A stretch of 11,181 nucleotides of DNA from positions 1 to 11,181 of the forward strand of contig JAFWWX010000207.1 in NCBI GenBank assembly GCA_017517985.1. The letters are read 5' to 3'. Below, piece after piece: positions 5,780 through 11,181 of this stretch (position 1 is its first letter; each line of letters starts with the position of its first letter). The position numbers and the translations under genes were made by a program. Below the pieces are notes generated by a model. That model saw only the letters and a program-made list of their open reading frames with translations. It was not told the DNA's origin and searched no databases. This DNA comes from Clostridia bacterium (GTDB taxonomy: Bacteria; Bacillota_A; Clostridia; Oscillospirales; CAG-382).

Positions 5780-5882
5780 CAACAAATGAGCGGAGCGAGT
5801 TTGTTGAATATAAAAGTTCTTTGCGTATCTTTCTTTCAAGAAAGATACCCGCCGGATGCCTCCCGCAAAAAGCGGTGATCCG
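5780..5882. repeat. Composite palindromic repeat region
   Basis: Three palindromes in a row: CAACAAA/TTTGTTG (5780-5786/5800-5806) around TGAGCGGAGCGAG, GTATCTTTCTT/AAGAAAGATAC (5825-5848, exact 11-bp arms with a 2-nt centre), and CGGAT/ATCCG with inner CCGC/GCGG (5853-5882). The core CTCGCTCCGCTC on the minus strand resembles CTCGCTTCGCTC at 903-914. It probably belongs to a dispersed intergenic repeat family (inference). Confidence 0.55.
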
Positions 5883-5886
5883 AAGC

Positions 5887-5921
5887 AAAACAAAAACCCC
5901 GGACTTTACATCCGAGGTTTT
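5887..5921 (-). terminator. Terminator of the ribosomal protein operon
   Basis: On the minus strand AAAACCTCGGA (5911-5921) pairs with TCCGGGGTTTT (5893-5903) over 11 bp with one T.G pair, loop TGTAAAG, followed by TTTTTGTTTT. It lies just past the rplQ stop. The plus strand also has a TTTTAATT tail, so it could serve the convergent SOD transcript too. Confidence 0.9.
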
Positions 5922-5928
5922 AATTCTA

Positions 5929-6273
5929 TTACTTAACGAGTTCGATTATAGCCATTTCAGCACCGTCGCCACGTCTGGGGCCGGTCTTGAGAACTCTTGT
6001 ATATCCACCGTTTCTCTCTGCATAAGAGGGAGCGATTTCAGAGAAGAGCTTTGTAACTACATCTTCCTTTGTAATAAATGCAAGTGCCTGACGTCTTGTA
6101 GCAAGAGTATTAGCCTTGCCGAGTGTTATCATCTTTTCAGCGAGCGCGCTAACTTCCTTTGCTCTGAAATATGTTGTTTCGAGCTTGCCGTTTTCCAGAA
6201 GAGCTGTTACAAGTCCTCTGAGCATGGACATTCTGTGGTCAGTTGTGCGTCCGAGCTTTCTTGTTCCGGGCAT
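5929..6273 (-). CDS. rplQ: 50S ribosomal protein L17
   Basis: A 114-residue protein, the usual length of bacterial L17, beginning [14 protein letters not shown] and ending with the typical [13 protein letters not shown]17 is a large-subunit protein near the exit-tunnel side of 23S rRNA. AGGAGG (6283-6288) precedes the ATG by 9 nt. It follows rpoA by 36 nt and is the last gene of the operon, as in most Firmicutes, with a strong terminator directly after it. Confidence 0.97.
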   Translation of the reverse strand: MPGTRKLGRTTDHRMSMLRGLVTALLENGKLETTYFRAKEVSALAEKMITLGKANTLATRRQALAFITKEDVVTKLFSEIAPSYAERNGGYTRVLKTGPRRGDGAEMAIIELVK

Positions 6274-6309
6274 TATATTACGCCTCCTTATTCTAATATA
6301 GTGGAGAAA

Positions 6310-7257
6310 TTATTCTTCTTCGGATTTGAGCTTAAGTCCCAAATCGTGAAGCTTCTTGATAACTTCTTCAAGAGATTTCTTACCGAGGTTACGAACCTTG
6401 ATCATATCGTCTTCGGTCTTATTAACCAAATCTTCAACGGTATCTATACCGGCACGCTTCAAGCAGTTGAAAGAACGTACCGACATATCAAGCTCCTCAA
6501 TGGTCATCTCAAGAATCTTTTCCTTGACGGTTTCCTGACGCTCAACCATGATCTCTGTCTTCTTTGCTTCATCTGAAAGATCTACAAAGAGACTGAGGTG
6601 TTCATTGAGAATCTTGGCAGCAAGGGAAATTGCTTCCTTTGCGGTGGTTGTTCCGTCGGTTCTTACCTCGAGTGTAAGCTTATCGTAGTCTGTAATGTTT
6701 CCTACACGTGTGTTTTCAACTGTGTAAGAAGCATGGTATACAGGTGTGTAAATGGAATCGGTGTAAATTCTGCCGATTTCACTTGTACCTGCGTTCTGCT
6801 TGTTCTTGTCGCTGGAAACATAGCCTCTGCCGTGGTCAAATGTAAGTTCCATTCTAAAGGTCTCGCCGTCAGCAACATAAGCAAGGTGGTGATCCTTATT
6901 GAGGATTTCGATGTCTGCATCGCCCTTGATGTCGCCGGCAGTTACTTCACATTCGCCGTGAGCTTCAATAGTTACCGTTTTGGGAGTTTCAGAGAAAAGC
7001 TTTGCGGTAATACCCTTAACATTAAGGATGATTTCCGGCACATCTTCCTTTACTCCTCTGACTGTTGAAATTTCGTGAAGGACTCCGTCTATCTTTACAT
7101 TGGTTACAGCAACACCCGGTAGTGAGCTCAAAAGAACACGTCTTAATGAGTTGCCGAGAGTTACACCATAACCTCTTTCAAGCGGTTCTATGACAAATCT
7201 GCCGTAGGAACCGTCGTTGCTAATGTCTTCTGTCGTTATATTCGGTCTCTGAATCAT
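6310..7257 (-). CDS. rpoA: DNA-directed RNA polymerase subunit alpha
   Basis: A 315-residue alpha subunit. The N-terminal assembly domain (about 1-230) carries the diagnostic [20 protein letters not shown] (28-47). An acidic linker follows, then the C-terminal DNA-binding domain (about 250-308) with [14 protein letters not shown] (258-271), where R261 and N264 match E. coli R265 and N268 for UP-element contact, and [11 protein letters not shown] (289-299). Alpha dimerises and nucleates assembly of the beta subunits. AGGAGGG (7265-7271) precedes the ATG by 7 nt. The 160-nt gap after rpsD contains alternative RNA pairings (see the feature at 7285-7389), so translation may be modulated separately. 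Confidence 0.98.
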   Translation of the reverse strand: MIQRPNITTEDISNDGSYGRFVIEPLERGYGVTLGNSLRRVLLSSLPGVAVTNVKIDGVLHEISTVRGVKEDVPEIILNVKGITAKLFSETPKTVTIEAHGECEVTAGDIKGDADIEILNKDHHLAYVADGETFRMELTFDHGRGYVSSDKNKQNAGTSEIGRIYTDSIYTPVYHASYTVENTRVGNITDYDKLTLEVRTDGTTTAKEAISLAAKILNEHLSLFVDLSDEAKKTEIMVERQETVKEKILEMTIEELDMSVRSFNCLKRAGIDTVEDLVNKTEDDMIKVRNLGKKSLEEVIKKLHDLGLKLKSEEE

Positions 7258-7284
7258 TACAAAACCCTCCTGTCATACCGCCAT

Positions 7285-7389
7285 TTGTGTACATAAAATA
7301 ATTATACACAAGGCACGGTTGTTATTATGTCGTAAAATTGACGTAACATCGAAAATTTTCTTCGGCCCGCACAAAAATACTGCCTTGTG
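7285..7389 (-). promoter_or_regulatory. Mutually exclusive RNA pairings upstream of rpoA
   Basis: In the minus-strand transcript CACAAGGCA (7381-7389) can pair with TGCCTTGTG (7307-7315) over 9 bp. TTGTGTA (7305-7311), which overlaps that arm, can instead pair with TACACAA (7285-7291) in a hairpin ending about 14 nt before the rpoA ribosome binding site. A small interrupted stem (TGT.CGT/ACG.ACA, about 7328-7348) sits between. A TATAAT at 7301-7306 lacks a recognisable -35. This could be a switchable leader or a coincidence of AT-rich sequence. Confidence 0.4.
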
Positions 7390-7417
7390 AGAGCCGGCGT
7401 AATTTTCGGCGAGGATC

Positions 7418-8029
7418 TTATTTTGAATACAACTCGACGATGAGGTGTTCTTCAATTTCAAAGTCAACGTCTTCCTTCTTGGGAAGTGCTGTTACTTCTG
7501 CAGTGATGTTTTCCTTGTCGAGTGTAAGCCAAGCAGGTGTACGAACGTCAGCGAGCTCCTCGATAAGAGCCTTGAACTTTTCGGACTTCTTGCTTGTATC
7601 CTTAAGTGTTATAACGTCACCTGTTTTGATAAGCATTGAAGGGATGTTAACCTTCTTGCCATTGAGACGGAAGTGGCCGTGAACAACAAGCTGTCTTGCT
7701 TCACGTCTTGTCTGAGCCATACCCATTCTGTAAACTACGTTGTCAAGACGGGATTCAAGGAGAGTAATAAGGTTTTCACCTGCCATACCTTCCATTCTTT
7801 CTGCCTTCTTGTAGTAGTTAGAGAACTGCTTTTCAAGTACGCCGTAAACAAACTTGAGCTTCTGCTTTTCCTTGAGCTGGAGACCATACTCGGAGAGCTT
7901 CTTTCTCTTGTTTGCGCCGGGGTTTCTCATGTTCATCTTCTGAACTTTGCTGCCTGTATATCCAAGTACCGCGGGGCTGATGCCGAGTGAGCGACACTTC
8001 TTGACAATAGGTTCATGATTTACTGCCAT
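7418..8029 (-). CDS. rpsD: 30S ribosomal protein S4
   Basis: A 203-residue primary 16S rRNA-binding protein that nucleates small-subunit assembly. It has an N-terminal segment with MNMRNPGANKRKKLSEYGLQ, then the S4 RNA-binding domain (about residues 92-150: ESRLDNVVYRMGMAQTRREA, HGHFRLNGKKVNIPS). It has a single Cys (C12), so it lacks the zinc-binding cysteine cluster of C+ S4 paralogues. GGAGG (8039-8043) precedes the ATG by 9 nt. Its position between rpsK and rpoA is common in Clostridia, whereas B. subtilis has rpsD elsewhere. S4 is a known autoregulator of its operon in other bacteria, which makes the flanking RNA structures of interest. Confidence 0.97.
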   Translation of the reverse strand: MAVNHEPIVKKCRSLGISPAVLGYTGSKVQKMNMRNPGANKRKKLSEYGLQLKEKQKLKFVYGVLEKQFSNYYKKAERMEGMAGENLITLLESRLDNVVYRMGMAQTRREARQLVVHGHFRLNGKKVNIPSMLIKTGDVITLKDTSKKSEKFKALIEELADVRTPAWLTLDKENITAEVTALPKKEDVDFEIEEHLIVELYSK

Positions 8030-8060
8030 TTCTTAAATCCTCCGTTATTCTATAGTAATA

Positions 8061-8175
8061 TCGGCACAAAATTTGCCGACACCGAGCAAACGAACTTCTC
8101 GGTTAGATCTTAAATGTAATTCTTTTTTCACGAACAAAGAAACAAAGTTTCTTCAGGTCAAATCTATGATTTGAC
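8061..8175 (-). repeat. Four hairpins between rpsK and rpsD
   Basis: TCGGCA/TGCCGA (8061-8066/8074-8079), ACCGAG/CTCGGT (8081-8086/8098-8103), AAGAAAC-AAA-GTTTCTT (8137-8153) and GTCAAATC-TAT-GATTTGAC (8157-8175). The last two are exact with 3-nt loops. The final one begins 3 nt after the rpsK stop, but no T run follows, so it is not a normal terminator. Confidence 0.65.
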
Positions 8176-8177
8176 GC

Positions 8178-8582
8178 TTATACACGTCTTCTCTTGGGAG
8201 GACGGCAACCGTTGTGAGGAATGGGAGTTACATCCTTGATAAGTGTGATGTCAAGACCTGCTGTCTGGAGAGCTCTGATTGCAGATTCTCTGCCCTGACC
8301 GGGGCCCTTAACGAAAACTTCAACTGTTTTAAGACCGTGTTCCATTGCTGCCTTTGCTGCAGTTTCTGCTGCGGACTGAGCTGCAAAAGGAGTAGACTTT
8401 CTGGAACCTCTGAAGCCCATTTCACCTGCAGATGCCCATGAAAGTGTGTTACCGTATACATCAGAGATGGTTACGATTGTGTTGTTAAAGGTAGAGCTGA
8501 TATGCGCAGCACCCTTTTCAATATTTTTACGTTCGCGGCGCTTTCTGGAAACGCCTTTCTTTGCTGCTGTAGCCTTAGCCAT
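8178..8582 (-). CDS. rpsK: 30S ribosomal protein S11
   Basis: A 134-residue small-subunit platform protein with a basic N-terminal tail ([20 protein letters not shown]), [15 protein letters not shown] (27-41), the central [14 protein letters not shown] and the conserved C-terminus [12 protein letters not shown]. Length is typical. AAGGAG (8593-8598) precedes the ATG by 10 nt. It follows rpsM by 51 nt, a gap holding one 10-bp hairpin. Confidence 0.97.
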   Translation of the reverse strand: MAKATAAKKGVSRKRRERKNIEKGAAHISSTFNNTIVTISDVYGNTLSWASAGEMGFRGSRKSTPFAAQSAAETAAKAAMEHGLKTVEVFVKGPGQGRESAIRALQTAGLDITLIKDVTPIPHNGCRPPKRRRV

Positions 8583-8600
8583 TTGCTTGTCACTCCTTCC

Positions 8601-8625
8601 TGCACGAAGAACATATCTTCATGCA
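8601..8625 (-). repeat. 10-bp hairpin between rpsM and rpsK
   Basis: In the minus-strand RNA TGCATGAAGA (8616-8625) pairs with TCTTCGTGCA (8601-8610) around a 5-nt loop. One position is a G.U wobble in this RNA but an A/C mismatch in the other strand. It starts 2 nt upstream of the rpsK ribosome binding site. Confidence 0.6.
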
Positions 8626-8633
8626 AAATTCAA

Positions 8634-9002
8634 TTACTTCTTCTTGTTAGCGATTGTCTTAGCGGGACCCTTACGAGTTCTTGCGTTAGTCTTTGTACGC
8701 TGACCTCTTACAGGAAGACCCTTACGATGTCTCTGTCCTCTGTAGCAATCAATTTCAACAAGACGCTTGATATTGAGCGCAACATCACGGCGAAGGTCAC
8801 CTTCAACTGTGTATTCGTGCTCAATAACCTCACGGAGCTTTGCAACGTCGTCCTCTGTAAGGTCCTTAACTCTTGTGTCGGGGTTGATTCCTGTCTTTTC
8901 AAGAATCTTATTGGAGCTGGTTCTGCCGATACCGTAAACGTATGTCAAACCGATTTCTACACGTTTTTCACGCTGCAAATCTACACCTGCTATACGAGCC
9001 AT
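8634..9002 (-). CDS. rpsM: 30S ribosomal protein S13
   Basis: A 122-residue small-subunit head protein that contacts 5S/L5 bridges and tRNA. It begins [20 protein letters not shown], has [14 protein letters not shown] and the helix-hairpin-helix region, and ends in a basic tail containing [20 protein letters not shown]. Length matches the family. AAGAGGT (9011-9017) precedes the ATG. It follows rpmJ by 162 nt, an unusually long gap for this operon, filled with hairpins. Confidence 0.97.
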   Translation of the reverse strand: MARIAGVDLQREKRVEIGLTYVYGIGRTSSNKILEKTGINPDTRVKDLTEDDVAKLREVIEHEYTVEGDLRRDVALNIKRLVEIDCYRGQRHRKGLPVRGQRTKTNARTRKGPAKTIANKKK

Positions 9003-9027
9003 TAAAATTCACCTCTTTCATAAGATA

Positions 9028-9160
9028 GCGGAATTTTTCCGCAAAGAGAAACTTGGATTACTCCAAATTTATGGGCATATCTCTGTCTTATTCAAAGACA
9101 GGATACACATAGGAGTTTGCCTTGCAAACTCTAAAGTTATTTGCCGCTCTGCGACAAATA
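9028..9160 (-). repeat. Array of five hairpins between rpmJ and rpsM
   Basis: GCGGAA-TTT-TTCCGC (9028-9042), TTGGA-TTAC-TCCAA (9053-9066), CTGTCTT-ATTCA-AAGACAG (9083-9101), GAGTTTGC-CTT-GCAAACTC (9113-9131) and TATTTG.CGC-TCT-GCG.CAAATA (9138-9160). The last has one C/A position that becomes G.U in the transcribed strand, giving 10 continuous pairs. The fourth matches 18 of 19 bases at 1017-1035. No reading frame is evident in the gap. Confidence 0.75.
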
Positions 9161-9164
9161 CTTC

Positions 9165-9278
9165 TTAGCCCTGCTTCTGCTTGTGCTTAGGGTTTTCACA
9201 GATAACCATAACAACACCGTGTCTCTTGATTATCTTGCACTTTTCGCAGATTTTTTTCACTGAAGGTCTAACTTTCAT
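9165..9278 (-). CDS. rpmJ: 50S ribosomal protein L36
   Basis: A 37-residue protein, [20 protein letters not shown] followed by [17 protein letters not shown], the standard length. The zinc ribbon residues C11, C14, C27 and H32 are all present (the C+ form). AGGAGGT (9287-9293) precedes the ATG by 8 nt. It lies between infA and rpsM as in other bacteria, 38 nt after infA. It is short enough to be missed by length-filtered gene calling. Confidence 0.97.
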   Translation of the reverse strand: MKVRPSVKKICEKCKIIKRHGVVMVICENPKHKQKQG

Positions 9279-9316
9279 TTTCTTTTACCTCCTGTTATAA
9301 TCTCGGCGAATACAAA

Positions 9317-9535
9317 TTATTTTGCACGCCAGGTTATTCTTCCCTTGGAAAGGTCGTAAACCGAAACTTCAACGGTTACCTTATCGCCGGGGAGAATTTT
9401 GATATAATTCATTCTGAGTTTTCCCGAAATGTGAGCAATAATTATATGCTCATTCGAGAGTTTGACTTTAAACTGAGCATTGGGGAGTGCTTCAAGCACT
9501 ACGCCTTCAAACTCTATAACGTCATCCTTTGCCAC
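9317..9535 (-). CDS. infA: Translation initiation factor IF-1
   Basis: A 72-residue OB-fold protein, the family length, that binds the ribosomal A site during initiation. Motifs include [20 protein letters not shown] (8-27), [19 protein letters not shown] and the end [10 protein letters not shown]. The start codon is GTG (CAC at 9533-9535 on the plus strand). It is supported by GGAGGG (9544-9549) 8 nt upstream and by the residues AKDD that follow the start in many IF-1 proteins. Confidence 0.96.
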   Translation of the reverse strand: MAKDDVIEFEGVVLEALPNAQFKVKLSNEHIIIAHISGKLRMNYIKILPGDKVTVEVSVYDLSKGRITWRAK

Positions 9536-9635
9536 AGAACTGTCCCTCCGTTAAAATAGGATTATGGGTTTTTTGCCGTATCACCTTCAACCTCTGCCGC
9601 GGCGAATACAATGAGGTAAGCTCTTTTTCACACTA

Positions 9636-9714
9636 ATGTATGCTCAGCAAACATACATCGTGCATATCACTGTACCCAGCCATTGGTGACAGGCTCCGGC
9701 AAGCACCCTTGGGT
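9636..9714 (-). repeat. Hairpins between map and infA
   Basis: ATGTATG/CATACAT (9636-9642/9652-9658) is an exact 7-bp stem. A second structure has ACCCA/TGGGT (9674-9678/9710-9714) enclosing GGTG/CACC (9685-9688/9704-9707). The 183-nt gap has no convincing reading frame. Some Clostridia carry a small KOW-domain RNA-binding gene here, and I cannot find one. Confidence 0.45.
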
Positions 9715-9718
9715 TAAC

Positions 9719-10465
9719 TTATATTTTTGTGAGTATTTCCGGACCGTTTTCCGTAATTACTATTGTGTTCTCGTAATGAGCGGACAGGCTACCATCAACT
9801 GTAACAACAGTCCAATCGTTATCAAGAACCTTAACTCTGTAATCACCTACATTAACCATAGGTTCAAGGGCAATTACCATTCCCGTCGAGAGACGCACGC
9901 CTCTGCCGGCTCTTCCGAAGTTCGGAACTTCAGGGTCTTCGTGAAGCTCTGTGCCTATGCCGTGGCCGACATAATCACGGACCACCGAGAAGCCTGCCTT
10001 TTCAACGACCTCCTGCACCGCCGCTGAGATGTCTCCCAGACGGTTACCGACAACTGCCTTTTCCATTCCGGCAAAGAAGGAAAGTCTTGTGACTTCTTCA
10101 AGCCTTTTTGCTTCATCTGAAACATTTCCGCAGAAAAAGGTTCTTGCACTGTCGCCGTGAAATCCTCCGATGTAAGCTCCGACATCAACCTTTACAAGGT
10201 CTCCGTCACGGAAAGGCTTATCGTTCGGGATTCCGTGGATTACTTCATCGTTTATACTTATGCAGGCACTTGCAGGGAACCCGCCGTAACCGAGAAAAGA
10301 GGGTCTTGCACCTTCCTTCTCGATAAAGTGGCGAATTGCCTTATCCACCGCAAGGGGAGTTGCACCGGGCTTTATATGCTCCTTTGCAACCATAAGAGCC
10401 TGTGCGGTGATTCGTCCCGCTATACGCATTTTTTCGAGCTGTTCGGGATTCTTGAGTTTTATCAT
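9719..10465 (-). CDS. map: Methionine aminopeptidase type I
   Basis: A 248-residue cytoplasmic metallopeptidase that removes N-terminal methionine from nascent proteins. The five metal ligands of the pita-bread fold are visible: D94 (VKVDVG), D105 (FHGDSART), H168 (VGHGIG), E201 (IALEPM) and E232 (AHYENT), with the substrate-binding H77 in EVIHGIPN. There is no N-terminal zinc-finger extension, so it is the short form. It starts 6 nt after the adk stop, and its ribosome binding site (AAGGAC) lies within the last adk codons, which suggests translational coupling. Confidence 0.97.
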   Translation of the reverse strand: MIKLKNPEQLEKMRIAGRITAQALMVAKEHIKPGATPLAVDKAIRHFIEKEGARPSFLGYGGFPASACISINDEVIHGIPNDKPFRDGDLVKVDVGAYIGGFHGDSARTFFCGNVSDEAKRLEEVTRLSFFAGMEKAVVGNRLGDISAAVQEVVEKAGFSVVRDYVGHGIGTELHEDPEVPNFGRAGRGVRLSTGMVIALEPMVNVGDYRVKVLDNDWTVVTVDGSLSAHYENTIVITENGPEILTKI

Positions 10466-10471
10466 AGCAAT

Positions 10472-11110
10472 TTAGTCCTTAATGCCGAGGGCAGCGAGGG
10501 TGAGAGCAGTTGTATCAGCAAGCTCCTCCTGTCCCTGTACTTCTTTGAGTATGCCCATTTCAGCATAGTAATCTTTAAGCGGTTCGGTTTCCTCGTGGTA
10601 AACCTTAAGTCTTGACTCTACAACTTCGGGAGCGTCGTCTTTTCTGATTGTAAGAGTGTCGCCGCACACATCGCAGATGCCTTCTACTGCAGGCTTCTTG
10701 TATTCCGTATGGAAGGAAGCACCGCACTTAAGACATACGCGTCTGCCGCTCATTCTTGTAACAATCTTTTCGTCCTCAACCTCAAGGTCAAGAACTACAT
10801 CGATTGCAACGCCCATTTCGGTAAGAGCCTTTGCCTGAGGAACCGTTCTGGGAAAACCGTCAAGGATAAAACCGTCTTTACAGTCATCCATTGCCAGTCT
10901 TTCCTTTATGATACCGATTACAACTTCATCCGGAACAAGACCGCCAGCTTCTATTTTAGCCTTTGCAGCAAGTCCCATTTCTGTGCCTTCTTTGATAGCA
11001 CTTCTGATGATAGCACCGGTTGATATTGTTGGAATACCGAGCTTTTCGCTCACGATTTCCGCCTGTGTACCTTTTCCCGCACCGGGAGCGCCAAAAAATA
11101 TTATTTTCAT
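10472..11110 (-). CDS. adk: Adenylate kinase
   Basis: A 212-residue enzyme catalysing ATP + AMP = 2 ADP. The P-loop GAPGAGKGT is at 7-15, the AMP-binding TGAIIR at 31-36 and DGFPRT at 84-89. The LID domain carries a four-cysteine zinc site, C126-x2-C129 and C146-x2-C149, typical of Gram-positive long-form adenylate kinases. AAAAGGTG (11120-11127) precedes the ATG by 9 nt and overlaps the secY stop codon. It is conserved between secY and map in Firmicutes. Confidence 0.97.
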   Translation of the reverse strand: MKIIFFGAPGAGKGTQAEIVSEKLGIPTISTGAIIRSAIKEGTEMGLAAKAKIEAGGLVPDEVVIGIIKERLAMDDCKDGFILDGFPRTVPQAKALTEMGVAIDVVLDLEVEDEKIVTRMSGRRVCLKCGASFHTEYKKPAVEGICDVCGDTLTIRKDDAPEVVESRLKVYHEETEPLKDYYAEMGILKEVQGQEELADTTALTLAALGIKD

Positions 11111-11125
11111 ATTTTTTTACACCTT

Positions 11126-11181
11126 TTAGTCAAGGAAGCCCTTATAGTGACGCATTGACATCTTAGCTTCCATTTCACGCC
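11126..11181 (-). CDS. secY: Protein translocase subunit SecY, C-terminal end only
   Basis: Only the last 18 codons lie in the window. They read REMEAKMSMRHYKGFLD then TAA. The MRHYKGFL ending is the characteristic SecY C-terminus, the cytoplasmic tail of the translocon channel. The gene continues past the right edge. Its stop is 15 nt before the adk start, and the adk ribosome binding site overlaps it. Confidence 0.9.
   Translation of the reverse strand, partial: REMEAKMSMRHYKGFLD

Noticed and set aside
5821..6576. 251-codon plus-strand open frame
   Set aside because: It runs antisense across rplQ and the end of rpoA, whose identities are certain. It has no ribosome binding site and its Cys/Phe/Leu/Ser-rich composition is typical of an antisense shadow.
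6598..7068. 156-codon plus-strand open frame
   Set aside because: It lies wholly antisense to rpoA and has no recognisable domain or start signal.

Overview
The window looks like chromosomal DNA of an AT-rich, low-GC Gram-positive bacterium of the class Clostridia, probably in the Ruminococcaceae/Oscillospiraceae neighbourhood. The reasons are strong AGGAGG-type ribosome binding sites, consensus TTGACA-17-TATAAT promoters, a lysine (L-box) riboswitch, the Firmicute gene order secY-adk-map-infA-rpmJ-rpsM-rpsK-rpsD-rpoA-rplQ, and a four-cysteine zinc adenylate kinase. The family-level placement is inference. Every gene except one lies on the minus strand.

Region 1-408 holds no gene, only inverted repeats and the terminator of the next gene. 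A small DtxR/MntR-family metalloregulator lies at 409-783. It is preceded on the minus strand by a long leader made of consecutive short-loop hairpins (about 864-1036), which begins at a perfect consensus promoter (1036-1064). From 1299 to 4371 is a lysine operon read dapA-dapB-lysA. It is driven by a second perfect promoter (4839-4867) and controlled by a lysine riboswitch with a visible antiterminator/terminator pair (4571-4820). Two copies of an imperfect hairpin repeat lie between the riboswitch and dapA.

The only plus-strand gene, at 5100-5582, encodes a Cu/Zn superoxide dismutase family protein with all metal ligands and no signal peptide. Its leader carries inverted repeats and a possible eight-codon leader peptide. 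The convergent gap 5583-5928 is filled with repeat-like hairpins and the terminator of the ribosomal operon.

From 5929 to the right edge is the distal part of the spc/alpha ribosomal protein operon: rplQ, rpoA, rpsD, rpsK, rpsM, rpmJ, infA, map, adk and the last codons of secY. These genes supply ribosomal proteins, an initiation factor, the RNA polymerase alpha subunit, methionine aminopeptidase and adenylate kinase, so translation, transcription and nucleotide supply are co-expressed.

The most unusual signal is non-coding. Many of the longer gaps, including those inside the ribosomal operon, contain series of perfect or near-perfect short hairpins with 3-5 nt loops. Two of them have a single non-Watson-Crick position that becomes a G.U pair only in the minus-strand transcript. 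One 19-nt hairpin is shared (18 of 19 bases) between the metalloregulator leader and the rpsM-rpmJ gap.
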